From assembly GCF_040270295.1 (NCBI RefSeq), contig NZ_JBELOE010000093.1: 64,000 nt of DNA. One strand, 5' to 3'. The notes under the pieces were generated by a model, which saw only the letters and a program-made list of their open reading frames with translations, was not told where the DNA came from and searched no databases. Shown one piece after another: positions 1-9,625 of this stretch. How positions within the stretch are numbered: position 1 is the stretch's first letter; the number at the start of each line of letters is the position of its first letter. The stretch comes from Catenovulum sediminis. Its GTDB lineage: Bacteria; Pseudomonadota; Gammaproteobacteria; Enterobacterales; Alteromonadaceae. Made by a program: the position numbers and the translations under genes.

Positions 1-51
1 TAAGGCAACAACAAGTAATTTTCGCAACTGAATGACTGAAGGTTAAAACAG

Positions 52-678
52 ATGACAAGCGCTGCTAAATTTTGGGATCGTATTGCTAATAAATACGCAA
101 AATCGCCTATCGCAAACGAAGAGGCCTACCAACACAAACTGCACAAAACGCAGAGTTATTTAAACAAAAACATGCAACTGCTTGAAATTGGCTGCGGAAC
201 TGGGTCTACCGCCTTACAACACGCGCCTTTTGTAAAGCACCTACGCGCCGTTGATTTTTCAGAAAAAATGATAGAAATTGCAAAACAAAAAGGCGAGCAA
301 GCGCAAATTAACAATGTAACCTTTGCGGTTTCAACGGCTCAAGCCGAATTAGCAGGTGCACAAGAATATGACATGATTTTAGCGCTCAGTATCTTGCATT
401 TGCTGCCCAACCGCCAAGCGGTAATTCAGCAAGCATATCAGCGGCTGAAACCCGGTGGTTTGTTTGTTACCAGTACAGCCTGCTTGCGAGACGGTTTTGT
501 CTTTTTAATGCCGATATTAAAAATCGGGCGTTTATTAAAACTGCTACCTTACGTAGAAATGTTTACCGGCACCACTTTAATAAACGAATTTAAAGGGGCC
601 GGTTTCGAAATTGAATATCAATGGACGCCCGGTAAAAGGCAAGCGACATTTGTGATTGCCAAAAAACCGGAAATTTAA
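52..678 (+). CDS. class I SAM-dependent methyltransferase
   Basis: A 208-residue protein with a Rossmann methyltransferase fold. Motif I (LEIGCGTGS) lies near residues 44-52, followed by an acidic residue at the end of strand 2 (AVDFSEKM), which is the usual SAM-binding layout. A GGLFVTSTA-like segment near residue 135 fits the later core. The family (Methyltransf_11/25) methylates small molecules, lipids or proteins, and the sequence does not reveal the substrate. A GAAGG ribosome-binding site lies about 9 bases before the ATG. Its stop codon directly abuts the stop codon of the convergent zinc lipoprotein gene, leaving no room for a separate terminator. No signal peptide, so cytosolic. Family assignment is firm, substrate unknown. 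Confidence 0.85.
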   Translation: MTSAAKFWDRIANKYAKSPIANEEAYQHKLHKTQSYLNKNMQLLEIGCGTGSTALQHAPFVKHLRAVDFSEKMIEIAKQKGEQAQINNVTFAVSTAQAELAGAQEYDMILALSILHLLPNRQAVIQQAYQRLKPGGLFVTSTACLRDGFVFLMPILKIGRLLKLLPYVEMFTGTTLINEFKGAGFEIEYQWTPGKRQATFVIAKKPEI

Positions 679-2070
679 TTAATGATCGTGATCATGTTCG
701 TCTGCGTGATCATCCTCATGCTCGGCAATGCCTAACCATGTAATAGCTTTAGGAAGCACATTTAGCTCAAATTCAGACGTAGCATCTGATTCCAAATCTA
801 GTTTTAATACGTGCCGAGCAATGGGATCCGCGATATAAACAAAATGGCCATTTTGCGCAACCGTCATGCTAAATGAATGATTATCCGGCATGTCCGCTAC
901 ATCTTGCTGTGAAATATCAACACGGCGATCGAACGCCCAGTGTTTATGACCATCATGCTCCTCTGCCGACAAAATCGTTAGATAACCTAAATTATCCAGA
1001 ATTAAAAAATGCTCGGCGTCAGCTGAAAATGCATAAGAAACGGGATGTGCATCGGTCAACGGCTGCCAGTCAATATCATCCATTTCGTTCTCTTCAGGAT
1101 TAATTTGCACCAGCAAAGCTTCTCCCCCGCCGTGTTGCGAAGCGACACCAATAAAAGAATGTAAATGCTCGTGGCCGTAAATAGTACCGACACGTAAACC
1201 ATCTAAGCTATCGATATTGGCGATTTTGGCGGAAGTAAATTCACTGCCGTCTTTTTGTGTAACCAAGACACCGTCACTACAGCCAAATACCTGAACTTCT
1301 TCATTTTGTGCGGCGCCATGTAAATCTGGGCAGCTTTCAACAAAAGTATGATCTAACTCGTATTCATCATCATGCAAATGAAAAACGCCTACTTGATCAG
1401 GTAAAATTTTATTTGCTGACGTGCTCAATGCGTCATCACGGCGAATCGACGCAAAAACATACTCACCGTTAGGCTCAGCCACGCCGTGCATATTAACTGA
1501 ATAGCTAAAAGCCGGTAAAGATTGTGTTTGGTTAGCAATATCTGTATCTGACAATACCTCTACCGAAGAAACTTCGCCGGTTTCTGAATTACCGTCGTAA
1601 AAAACCGCCAGTTTGCCATCGTGTTTCACTAAATGTGTAGGTCGGCTGCCCATTAATTTATAAGAAGATAAAGCCGGTGCTTGTTTATAATCGTGCAAAT
1701 GCTCGCCGTGATCTTCACGCCATAAACCACCATCAATAAACTCAACTTGATCCTGACCACGGTGGGTAACAGTTGCATAACGAAAACCGGCAGAATACGA
1801 CAAAGCGCCGCCTTCAAAGCTGACCGCAATGTTTTGCAGTAATTGATTATTGTCTAAATCATAAATCGCAACTTCGTTACTATCTGCAACTGAAACCGCT
1901 AAACGACCTGCACTTTCAATCAAATATCCATCTGAATGATCATGTCCGTCATCCGGATCGGTTTGGATCGGATCTTTTTCAACAATCGTTGTTTCTGAAT
2001 CACCACAAGCCGACAATAAAAGTGTGCTAATCGCAACTGCGAGCAAATTTAATCTATATAATTTCATCAT
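679..2070 (-). CDS. AztD-like zinc-binding beta-propeller lipoprotein
   Basis: A 463-residue lipoprotein: signal peptide with lipobox LLSAC near residue 22, then a His/Asp-rich stretch (DDGHDHSDGY) and a histidine-rich C-terminal tail (HEDDHADEHDHDH). The body has propeller-like repeats and signatures I associate with the periplasmic zinc metallochaperone AztD: an HGEHLH loop, MHGVAEP, CPDLHGAA and FGCSDGV, the last two supplying a probable disulfide pair. AztD binds zinc and passes it to a zinc-binding receptor. Here the protein is lipidated and is encoded 90 bases downstream of a TonB-dependent receptor with its own His-rich loops, so an envelope zinc-handling role is inferred. It probably shares the Zur-type operators upstream of the receptor. 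No aztABC genes are in the window. A start at the second Met (2067) is equally possible. Confidence 0.7.
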   Translation of the reverse strand: MMKLYRLNLLAVAISTLLLSACGDSETTIVEKDPIQTDPDDGHDHSDGYLIESAGRLAVSVADSNEVAIYDLDNNQLLQNIAVSFEGGALSYSAGFRYATVTHRGQDQVEFIDGGLWREDHGEHLHDYKQAPALSSYKLMGSRPTHLVKHDGKLAVFYDGNSETGEVSSVEVLSDTDIANQTQSLPAFSYSVNMHGVAEPNGEYVFASIRRDDALSTSANKILPDQVGVFHLHDDEYELDHTFVESCPDLHGAAQNEEVQVFGCSDGVLVTQKDGSEFTSAKIANIDSLDGLRVGTIYGHEHLHSFIGVASQHGGGEALLVQINPEENEMDDIDWQPLTDAHPVSYAFSADAEHFLILDNLGYLTILSAEEHDGHKHWAFDRRVDISQQDVADMPDNHSFSMTVAQNGHFVYIADPIARHVLKLDLESDATSEFELNVLPKAITWLGIAEHEDDHADEHDHDH

Positions 2071-2160
2071 TTGATTCCTGTTTAGCCTAATTTTTCTGAC
2101 AAATATCTGGAAATTTTTTCATCGTTTTTTAAATACTTTTCCGCGTATTTTGCGAATACA

Positions 2161-4554
2161 TTAAAAATACCCACGGATCCCTGCGGTAATATTCCGACCC
2201 GGGCGGGGGGCTAAGTCTTTTAAAAATGAGGTATGAACACGTGCTTCTGTATCCGTTAAGTTGCTCACTTTCAGGTATAAAGAGGTATCTAAATTTAACA
2301 GCGGTAAATCATAAGAAACGTTGACATCAACCAAGGTATAACCGTCTGTAGCGGTTTCAAAATCAGAAATTTTGTCCTGCTTTTGATAACGGGTAATGTC
2401 AAGTTGAGCGCTTAATTGCGCATTCTGATACTGAAACTGGGTACCCACTCTAAGTGGCGGGGTACGCGGTAAATCGCCACCTGAATTTAAAGTGGCGCGC
2501 ACGTAATCTGAAAACAAACTGGTTTTAAAGGCATTCGTTACTTGCCAGGCAAGCTGTGCTTCAAATCCTTTTAAAACCACATCATCTGTTTTAAACAAAT
2601 AAACCGGTAACTCTGAAGCATGCTCATCGTGTCCACCTTCTTCTTCGCCGTGGCCATGATCGTGGTCGTGATCGTGCGAAAATTCGGCATACAACCCAGT
2701 CGCAACCTGATAATAATAATTATCTACCTGATTATAAAAAGCATTTAATACAAAACCGAAATCACCTTGTGTTTTGCGCAAGGTAAAATCGATATTACGC
2801 GCTGTTTCTAATTCAATTGTCTGGTTACTTAATTCAAATTCATGACCATGTGCGTCTTCAACCAAGGTAAAAAGCGCACCAATTTCGTAAGAGCGCGTAC
2901 CAATGTGCGGACCAAAAGACATCAACTCAGAAGCAGACGGTGCACGCTGCGAGCGTGAAATTGACACGCCCATATTATAACTGGGCAAAAAGTCCCAAAC
3001 GATTCCGGCAGATAAACTAACAGGTGTGAATGATTGGTCTACAGAAAAAACACGCGTGATATTCTGTTCGCTTTGATGCTCATTCACGTGACCATGCGCA
3101 CCATCCGAATCGGCATCATGATCATGCACCTCTAAAGTAGGTAATAATAATTGATTCGCAGTCAGTTCTACCTGCTCAACACGCCCACCTAATTGCAATA
3201 AAACATCATGAAAATGCGCCTCTTCCATCAGGGCTACGGCAAACGTCTGAGACTGTGAAGGCGGTGTAAAAGCTTCATCCCCCTGCGCTGAAATTTCACT
3301 GTTTTTATAATGCAAACTCAAACCACCATTCCACTTTTCAAGCGGATTATGCAATAGCTCGAATTTCACTTCCTCAGTGGAATTTTCAAACAAAGTACCC
3401 ACTGAATGGTTTTCGATTTCGGCATGTTGATAGTCACTAGCGGATGCACGTACATTCAGTTTATTCAACCATTTGTTATCAAACGTCAGCTCAGCTAAAA
3501 GCTGAACGCGCGTTTGTTCTAAATCGGCAAAAACACTTTCGGCTTCGGCTGATTCTTCAGTTGAATGGCTATGACCCGGAATGCCATATTCGCGATTAAA
3601 TTGCTCAACTGAAACACCAAAATAACCATTGTCCAATAAATAACTGCTACCTAGGGTAAAACCATTCGACTCTTCCGCACTGTTGGCGATGGTTTCCTGC
3701 TCACCCGCCAAAGGTGTTTTATATTCGTCTGCTTCACGCCAATAACCATCAACATAAAAAGCAAGCGAACCTGCCCCACTGGTTAAATTAAACGCACCTA
3801 GCTTTTTATTGTTTACCGAGCTGGTTTCGATTTGCCATTCGCCGCGTGTTTGCTTATCTATTGGCACACGAGAATCAACAACATTGACAACCCCGCCAAT
3901 TGCGCCGCTGCCATAAAATAAAGTTGCTGGCCCGCGTAAAACTTCAATTTGCTGCGCAGTAGAAGCTTCAGTCGCAACAGAATGATCGGGCCCGACTCTC
4001 GAAACATCCCCCACATCCAAACCATTTTGTGCAATCAACACACGAGGGCCGCTTAATCCGCGAATAATCGGCGTACTGGCGACATTGCCATGATAGTTAG
4101 TATTGACACCGGCCAGTTTTTCAAGGCTATCGCCCAATGTTGACGCTTGCTGGCGTCTTAACGCTTCGCCAGCAATCACATTTACCGGCGTTGCCGATTC
4201 CATAATAGACAAATGCACCGGCGCGGCTTGAACATCTATTACCTCAATGGGCGTGCGATTTAGCTTAATAATATATTGTTGCAGGCCATTTTCTGGTATT
4301 TCGACATGTTGGTGCAAATGCGCAAATCCCTTTGCCACAACATGTATTTTATTATCACCAACATTTAAATTAACTAATTTAAACTCACCATTTTCATCTG
4401 TTTTAATTGAAGTTGATGTACCTTCAATTTCAATATTAGCACCCGCAACCGGTTTTCCCTGTTGGTTTACGACCACACCATCAATGCTATTTGCCATTGA
4501 TATAAAAGGAAAAATAGCTGCTAGTACCGCACTTACATTAAATTTATTCTTCAT
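2161..4554 (-). CDS. TonB-dependent outer-membrane receptor, probable zinc importer (ZnuD-like)
   Basis: A 797-residue outer-membrane receptor. After a signal peptide (ending near SMANS) there is a carboxypeptidase-regulatory-like beta-sandwich (about residues 24-105), then the plug domain (PVNVIAGEAL, IRGLSGPRVLI, EVLRGPATLFYGSGAIGG) and a 22-strand-type barrel ending in an aromatic residue (RGYF). Two histidine/acidic clusters, near HDHDADSDGAHGH and SHDHDHDHGHGEEEGGHDEH, sit where extracellular loops are expected, as in zinc receptors of the ZnuD class. The ATG at 4554 is chosen because it begins a proper signal peptide and has GAGAG upstream; the longer frame starts with TTG. Two Zur-like palindromes lie 33-67 bases upstream. 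With the AztD-like lipoprotein downstream it forms a probable zinc-starvation operon. Zinc specificity is inference. Confidence 0.85.
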   Translation of the reverse strand: MKNKFNVSAVLAAIFPFISMANSIDGVVVNQQGKPVAGANIEIEGTSTSIKTDENGEFKLVNLNVGDNKIHVVAKGFAHLHQHVEIPENGLQQYIIKLNRTPIEVIDVQAAPVHLSIMESATPVNVIAGEALRRQQASTLGDSLEKLAGVNTNYHGNVASTPIIRGLSGPRVLIAQNGLDVGDVSRVGPDHSVATEASTAQQIEVLRGPATLFYGSGAIGGVVNVVDSRVPIDKQTRGEWQIETSSVNNKKLGAFNLTSGAGSLAFYVDGYWREADEYKTPLAGEQETIANSAEESNGFTLGSSYLLDNGYFGVSVEQFNREYGIPGHSHSTEESAEAESVFADLEQTRVQLLAELTFDNKWLNKLNVRASASDYQHAEIENHSVGTLFENSTEEVKFELLHNPLEKWNGGLSLHYKNSEISAQGDEAFTPPSQSQTFAVALMEEAHFHDVLLQLGGRVEQVELTANQLLLPTLEVHDHDADSDGAHGHVNEHQSEQNITRVFSVDQSFTPVSLSAGIVWDFLPSYNMGVSISRSQRAPSASELMSFGPHIGTRSYEIGALFTLVEDAHGHEFELSNQTIELETARNIDFTLRKTQGDFGFVLNAFYNQVDNYYYQVATGLYAEFSHDHDHDHGHGEEEGGHDEHASELPVYLFKTDDVVLKGFEAQLAWQVTNAFKTSLFSDYVRATLNSGGDLPRTPPLRVGTQFQYQNAQLSAQLDITRYQKQDKISDFETATDGYTLVDVNVSYDLPLLNLDTSLYLKVSNLTDTEARVHTSFLKDLAPRPGRNITAGIRGYF

Positions 4555-4586
4555 GCTAGCTCTCAATTCTCGTCACGATAAATGCA

Positions 4587-4603
4587 ATGTTATCTTATAA
4601 CAT
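4587..4603. promoter_or_regulatory. Zur-type operator, proximal copy
   Basis: A perfect 17-bp palindrome with 7-bp arms, ATGTTAT and ATAACAT, around CTT. It matches the core of the gammaproteobacterial Zur site, which is centred on TGTTATANTATAACA. It lies 33 bases before the chosen ATG of the zinc receptor, where a bound repressor would cover the promoter. Seen directly; the assignment to Zur rests on the known consensus and on the zinc-type genes downstream. Confidence 0.75.
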
Positions 4604-4604
4604 A

Positions 4605-4621
4605 ATGTTACTTTATAACAT
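4605..4621. promoter_or_regulatory. Zur-type operator, distal copy
   Basis: A second near-perfect palindrome, arms ATGTTAC and ATAACAT around TTT (6 of 7 pairs match). Its centre is 18 bp from the centre of the first copy, nearly two helical turns, so two repressor dimers could bind on a similar face. It lies between the zinc receptor gene and the divergent PAS-GGDEF gene, whose start is 142 bases away. Confidence 0.7.
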
Positions 4622-4762
4622 ATCACTTATTTACAGTGTAAAACAACACATTTATCTTCAGTACGGAAAAGCAATGGCAGAAAAGCTCTGGCGGATAACA
4701 ACAGGTAATTTTCTAATTATTCAACTACACTAAAATATTATAATTAACAAAAACTACAGCTC

Positions 4763-6178
4763 ATGCAAAACGTCAACGAACTCAATTTGCTTAAGCTACT
4801 AGAGCATGCTCACATTGGTGTTGTTTTCCATCGGTGGGATACATCGATTCTTTACGCCAACCCAATGGCTTTAGCTTTATTAGAAATGACAAGTGAGCAA
4901 ATTATTGGCAAAAACGCCTTTGATCCCCAATGGAATTTTATTGACGCGGATGGCAAAAAACTCTTAGTTGACAATTACCCAGTAAAAAAAGTCATACGCA
5001 GCAGACAACGCATTACTAACGAAACCATGGGCATAATCAGCCATATTAACGCAGAGATTAAGTGGTTTTTAGTCAATGCCTACTGTGATATTGGTAAAAC
5101 TGAACAGGACAGCTTTGTTGTAGTGACCTTTAACGATATTTCAGATATAAAAACTTTATTTAGTTTTCAAGAGATAGTCGAAAACACGCAAGATATTGTG
5201 ATTGTCACCGAAGCGCAGGACATTGAGTATCCAACCGGCCCAAAAATCATTTATGTAAATAAAGCATTTGAAAACCTCACCGGTTACAAAGCCGAAGAAG
5301 TAATCGGCGAAACACCCCGAATATTGCAAGGCACCCTAACCGATGAAGCAGCGAAAGGCCGTATCCGAGAAGCTTTAATAAAGCACCAAAAAATCACCGA
5401 AACCTTATTAAATTACGATTGCAAAGGCCGGCCTTACTGGATAGAAATTAATGTTGTTCCGCTGAAAAACAATTATGGAGAAGTCACCCATTTCGCGGCG
5501 ATTCAACGCAATGTTTCTGAGCGAAAATTTCATTTGGAACAGTTAAAAAAACGCAACTCAGATCTCAAACAACTTAAACAAAATTTAGAAAGGCTGGTTA
5601 ACGACCGAACGCTAGAATTACAAAAAGCTAAAAATCAGCTAGAAAGCATTGCTTTTTACGACCCTTTAACCGACGTGCCCAATCGCCGGCTTTTTATTGA
5701 TCTTGCAAATAAACTGATTAAAAGTGCCGAGCGCCACAATTTTAAAATAGCTTTTGGCCTGTTAGATATAGACGACTTTAAAATGCTTAATGATACCTAC
5801 GGACATGATGTGGGCGATTTGGTTTTGATCAGTCTTGCACACTTTTTAAAAAGCTTCTTTCGTAGTGAAGATGTCTATTGCCGATATGGCGGGGAAGAGT
5901 TTGCATTTGCAATATTATTAAAAGATGAGCAGTCAGTTACCGCTTTAGCCAACAGAATTTTAGAGGGCATAGATAAACTTTCTGTAGCATTGCCAACCAG
6001 TGAGACAGCGCATACAGAAAACACTAAAGCCCTATCCATTACGGCCAGTATCGGCTTAAAATATTGCGATCCAACTACGCAGCAAAAAATCGACTTAGAA
6101 AAAGCACTAAAATGCTGCGATGTCGCGATGTATCAAGCCAAATACAATGGCAAAAATCAGTACAAAATCCATCAATAA
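4763..6178 (+). CDS. PAS-PAS-GGDEF diguanylate cyclase
   Basis: A 471-residue cytosolic protein with no membrane segments. Two PAS domains (about residues 8-120 and 130-255; the second carries a PAC-type end, FAAIQRNVSERK) are followed by a coiled-coil linker (about 256-295) and a GGDEF domain. The active-site loop is GGEEF at residues 376-380 (RYGGEEFAFAI), a catalytically competent form. An RSED sequence exactly five residues before it fits the RxxD inhibitory site, so product inhibition is likely. The conserved FYDPLTDVPNRR opens the domain. It should make c-di-GMP in response to a ligand or redox signal sensed by the PAS domains. It is divergent from the zinc receptor and stands alone. 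Confidence 0.92.
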   Translation: MQNVNELNLLKLLEHAHIGVVFHRWDTSILYANPMALALLEMTSEQIIGKNAFDPQWNFIDADGKKLLVDNYPVKKVIRSRQRITNETMGIISHINAEIKWFLVNAYCDIGKTEQDSFVVVTFNDISDIKTLFSFQEIVENTQDIVIVTEAQDIEYPTGPKIIYVNKAFENLTGYKAEEVIGETPRILQGTLTDEAAKGRIREALIKHQKITETLLNYDCKGRPYWIEINVVPLKNNYGEVTHFAAIQRNVSERKFHLEQLKKRNSDLKQLKQNLERLVNDRTLELQKAKNQLESIAFYDPLTDVPNRRLFIDLANKLIKSAERHNFKIAFGLLDIDDFKMLNDTYGHDVGDLVLISLAHFLKSFFRSEDVYCRYGGEEFAFAILLKDEQSVTALANRILEGIDKLSVALPTSETAHTENTKALSITASIGLKYCDPTTQQKIDLEKALKCCDVAMYQAKYNGKNQYKIHQ

Positions 6179-6194
6179 ACAAAAAGCCAGAAAA

Positions 6195-7226
6195 TCAGTC
6201 TAACTGTTTTAGCTGATGCTCAACCAATGGGTTGTCAGGTGCCAACTGTTTAGCAACTTCCAACAACTGAATAGCGTCTTTCGGGTGTTTTTCCTGATGT
6301 TTCATCGCAATATCAAGTAAGGGCTTTATATCTATTTGCGCTTGATATTCCTGCACATAACTTTCTTTTTCGTCAATCAAAATCCGATGTGCTTTACTCA
6401 GCAAGTCTAATCTATGGTTTGAATTCGCATTGGCTTTATTCAACTTTTTGTAATAATCCTCTTTAAAGCGCAATGTTTTAGTTTGCTGGCGAAACTGTGC
6501 AATATCCACTTGCTGATTGCAGATAAAATCTATCGCAACCTGCTTATAAAAACCAAACTTGTTCAGATACGTTGCATGCGTGCCGTGGCCCATACCAAAT
6601 ACACGTAAATGGGTGAGCTGCGAATAACGTTTTGCATGCATACGGTCAATAAAGTTGGTCGGATCGTAAATAATATAGCCTTTGGCGTGGCCTAAATCTA
6701 AATCGTGATAATCGCCTTGCCAGTCAAATTTTTGTGCGATATCCGTGCTAGAACGATCGTCCCACGGCACCAATGCTTTATTTTTGGTACTGACAGGGTG
6801 AAATAACAATACCTGATCTAAACCCAATAAATTAGCAAACGCCCCCACACCAAATCCGCCCCGGCTTAAACCGTAACCTAATTTGCAGTTAAAAGGGGTT
6901 AATAATGTTGCAAGCTGCTCAAGAAAAAAAATCAAATTCTGGCTGCGAAACCAATTACTTTTACCCAAGTGTTGAAAAGCAATAATATTCACATTTTGTT
7001 TGTGTGCTAATTTATAGCCCCAAGGTGAAAAATCATCATGTAAATCATGCTCTTGAACATTAGTACCGGCAGGAGAAAAGGTAAAAAGCAAAGGTTTATC
7101 TGGATCAACAAAACTGTATTTAACAAAAACTCCATCAAGCAGATCATGTCCGCTCATTGGCAATCTGGCCTTTTGTTCTTCACAGGAAAGGGTTAACCAC
7201 TCATCTAACCAATACAATAACTTCAT
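6195..7226 (-). CDS. alpha/beta-hydrolase-like protein with helical-repeat C-terminus
   Basis: A 343-residue protein with no signal peptide. The central part reads like an alpha/beta hydrolase: a core strand (LLFTFSPAGTNV), a nucleophile-elbow-like GYGLSRGGFG motif with a GxSxG arrangement, and a late histidine in GMGHGTHATYL. The last 60 residues (DAIQLLEVAKQLAPDNPLVEHQL) look like a tetratricopeptide-type helical hairpin. The ATG at 7226 is chosen because GGAGG lies just upstream; the longer frame starts with TTG. The substrate is not evident. Its 3' end is 17 bases from the convergent GGDEF gene, and no functional partner is visible next to it. Confidence 0.5.
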   Translation of the reverse strand: MKLLYWLDEWLTLSCEEQKARLPMSGHDLLDGVFVKYSFVDPDKPLLFTFSPAGTNVQEHDLHDDFSPWGYKLAHKQNVNIIAFQHLGKSNWFRSQNLIFFLEQLATLLTPFNCKLGYGLSRGGFGVGAFANLLGLDQVLLFHPVSTKNKALVPWDDRSSTDIAQKFDWQGDYHDLDLGHAKGYIIYDPTNFIDRMHAKRYSQLTHLRVFGMGHGTHATYLNKFGFYKQVAIDFICNQQVDIAQFRQQTKTLRFKEDYYKKLNKANANSNHRLDLLSKAHRILIDEKESYVQEYQAQIDIKPLLDIAMKHQEKHPKDAIQLLEVAKQLAPDNPLVEHQLKQLD

Positions 7227-7375
7227 CTGTCCTCCAGCCAAATTGGGGCGCTGATTGTATCAAAATTAATCAAATAAGAGAAATCACACGACAAACCGGT
7301 TGATTAGTATCGGCATTAAAGTCATCGCCTAAAATTTCTCTCTGTATTTTTTGGCCTTGCTCCTTAGCTTTACAA

Positions 7376-7404
7376 ACAAAAACGGCCAGTGAATACTGGC
7401 CGTT
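7376..7404 (-). terminator. intrinsic terminator of the metallophosphatase gene
   Basis: A perfect 10-bp stem, AACGGCCAGT and ACTGGCCGTT, with a GAAT loop. Read on the minus strand it is followed by a T run (GTTTTTGTTTG). It lies about 30 bases past the stop codon of the minus-strand 5'-nucleotidase-family gene. Confidence 0.85.
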
Positions 7405-7431
7405 TAAAAATACTTGGCGAGTTAAAACCAA

Positions 7432-9357
7432 TTAGAACCCTGCACAATTCGTATCAGAGCTGTGATTACAAGCATCTCGACCGATATAATTTTGAGTTGA
7501 ATATTCTTCAATCGGCAATTTATCTAATGCCATATTGTTTTCTGACAACATCTCAACATAATCGATTAAACCTTGCGCATATTCAGTGTAAGTATCTACA
7601 TAATCACCCGCATTAAACACAGTACCAAAAGTTGCATAACCGTCTTGGCCGCTGGCGATAAAATCATTCGTGACCACAGTATAAGTTGCACTTAAATCAA
7701 TGGCGTTCCAGCTACCCGCAACACGAGGATTTACCTCAACATTGCTCACCCGGCTACCTTTAGCAGCAGACGCATCAACATTAAAACGTAAACCAGCCGC
7801 GTACGGATAAGAACCGGTAGAACCCGCATTGTCTAAGGTATTGGCCAATGCATCTTCTAACACATCAACAATTTGCTGACCTGTCATTTCTAACGTCACC
7901 AAAGTATTTGAAAAAGGTAACAAGGTATAAGCATCTGCAATTGTAAAATCACCGGCCGCAACATCCACTCGCACACCACCGGCATTTTGAATACCGATAT
8001 CCGCCGTTGGCGTTACCGTCATAAAGGCTTTAGCCACCAGATTAGAAATATCGCTGCCAAATTCATAAGTTGCTGAAGCATCGCACAAAGTAGAACGCGC
8101 TTGCCCTGGGAAACGGTCTAAACATAAATCAGTTGCAACCGTACCAATCACAAACTGAGTTAACTCGTTTACTTGCTGATCATAACTTGCAAGCAATGCG
8201 TTGGTCGCCGCATCGGCTTCTGTTACTACAACTTCAGAATGCTGAGTTAACGCTTGGCTGACAAGCATTTTATCCTGATCGCTTAATACGCGGGTTTCAC
8301 TGTCGCTAAACTCGTAGGCAAATTGATCGCTCACAGGCAGCAAAGGCTCACCTTGACAAGAAACAACATGCCCTTCTTTATCAAAACTCACCTCTAATTT
8401 CCCCATAATATGCGCATATTCCCAAGCTTGAACAACACAAACTTGATTGCCCATTTTATCCGTTACTTGGGTTGGATATGGACCAACCGGATTAAACCCT
8501 AAATCAGAAAAAGAAGCATCGCCCAATAAACTATGCGAGTCACCGCCAACAACAACATCGACACCTTCTAAATTCGCCACCATAGCCAAATCGTTTTGAT
8601 ACTGATAATGCGTTAATAAAATAATTTTATTCACGCCCATATCCGTTAACTCATCAATATATTGCTGCGCTGTAGTGGTTTCGTCTAAAAATAAAGTGCC
8701 ATCATCAGGCTGAGAAGAATTTTTGGTTTTACCTGCGATATCGATACCGACAATACCAATTTTTTCGCCTTCTTTTTCAACAATAGTATAAGGTTGAATA
8801 TAACCATCTTTAATCGCTGAATCATCTGCCGGCACTACGTTTGCAGCTAAAACAGAGGTATCACAACCGCCAGAGCTCAACTCATCTAAAAAGCTAGCTA
8901 AACCTGCATCACCATCGTCAAATTCGTGATTACCTAAGGCAAACGCATCAAAACACACCTGATTCATCATCGCCGCGTCCGCTTCACCTTTATACAAGCT
9001 GTAATACAAAGTACCTGTAATCGCATCACCCGAGTGCAATTTTAAAACGTTTTTACTGTTAGCCGCTTGTTGCTCAAACAAACTAACCAACATCGGAAAA
9101 CCACCATAACTGACTTCAACTTCGTTAATTGCAGCATCGTTTTCAGCTTTCGCCGACAAACTTAAAGTAGACACATCAAAATCAAACGAATCTGCTGCGA
9201 TATGCGAATGATGATCGTTCATATGCAAAATGGTGACATCAATTGCTTTAGCTTGGTGCTCGTCGTCATTGTCGTTAACGTTAATATCTAGGTTGCAACC
9301 AGCTAATAAAGCCGTGCAAGCCGCACTGACTAAACTGACTTTAAATAGGTTTTTCAT
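7432..9357 (-). CDS. UshA-family 5'-nucleotidase / metallophosphatase lipoprotein
   Basis: A 641-residue lipoprotein with a signal peptide ending in LLAGC near residue 20. The N-terminal metallophosphatase domain carries the two-metal motifs TILHMNDHHSH, SGDAITGT, GNHEFDDG and VVVGGDSHSLLG. The C-terminal 5'-nucleotidase domain carries GIQNAGGVRVDV and TLLPFSNTLVTLEMTG. The family hydrolyses extracellular nucleotides, UDP-sugars or related phosphoesters to salvage nucleosides and phosphate. The start is placed at the ATG at 9357, which begins a normal lipoprotein signal after a GGAG site; the longer frame adds an unlikely 16 residues. Exact substrate unknown. It is divergent from the FG-GAP lipoprotein gene. 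Confidence 0.88.
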   Translation of the reverse strand: MKNLFKVSLVSAACTALLAGCNLDINVNDNDDEHQAKAIDVTILHMNDHHSHIAADSFDFDVSTLSLSAKAENDAAINEVEVSYGGFPMLVSLFEQQAANSKNVLKLHSGDAITGTLYYSLYKGEADAAMMNQVCFDAFALGNHEFDDGDAGLASFLDELSSGGCDTSVLAANVVPADDSAIKDGYIQPYTIVEKEGEKIGIVGIDIAGKTKNSSQPDDGTLFLDETTTAQQYIDELTDMGVNKIILLTHYQYQNDLAMVANLEGVDVVVGGDSHSLLGDASFSDLGFNPVGPYPTQVTDKMGNQVCVVQAWEYAHIMGKLEVSFDKEGHVVSCQGEPLLPVSDQFAYEFSDSETRVLSDQDKMLVSQALTQHSEVVVTEADAATNALLASYDQQVNELTQFVIGTVATDLCLDRFPGQARSTLCDASATYEFGSDISNLVAKAFMTVTPTADIGIQNAGGVRVDVAAGDFTIADAYTLLPFSNTLVTLEMTGQQIVDVLEDALANTLDNAGSTGSYPYAAGLRFNVDASAAKGSRVSNVEVNPRVAGSWNAIDLSATYTVVTNDFIASGQDGYATFGTVFNAGDYVDTYTEYAQGLIDYVEMLSENNMALDKLPIEEYSTQNYIGRDACNHSSDTNCAGF

Positions 9358-9625
9358 ATGTGCTCCATGTTGATGGTTTTTGCCAACTAATATAATTGTG
9401 GCCAAATAATAACCATCAAATTGGGCGCAATCATGACACTAAGATGAAAGTGATTTGACACAGTAACAACACAAAGGTAACAACATTGTTAACAGTTTAT
9501 TGTTATTTAAATTAATGTAGTTTAAGATTGCAAAGGCCTGTTTATTTATAAAATTAATTTTTTATAAATAAGATAAACCAACTCAATACACCGAATTGCC
9601 AAATAGCCAAAGTGAGAATGAAATA

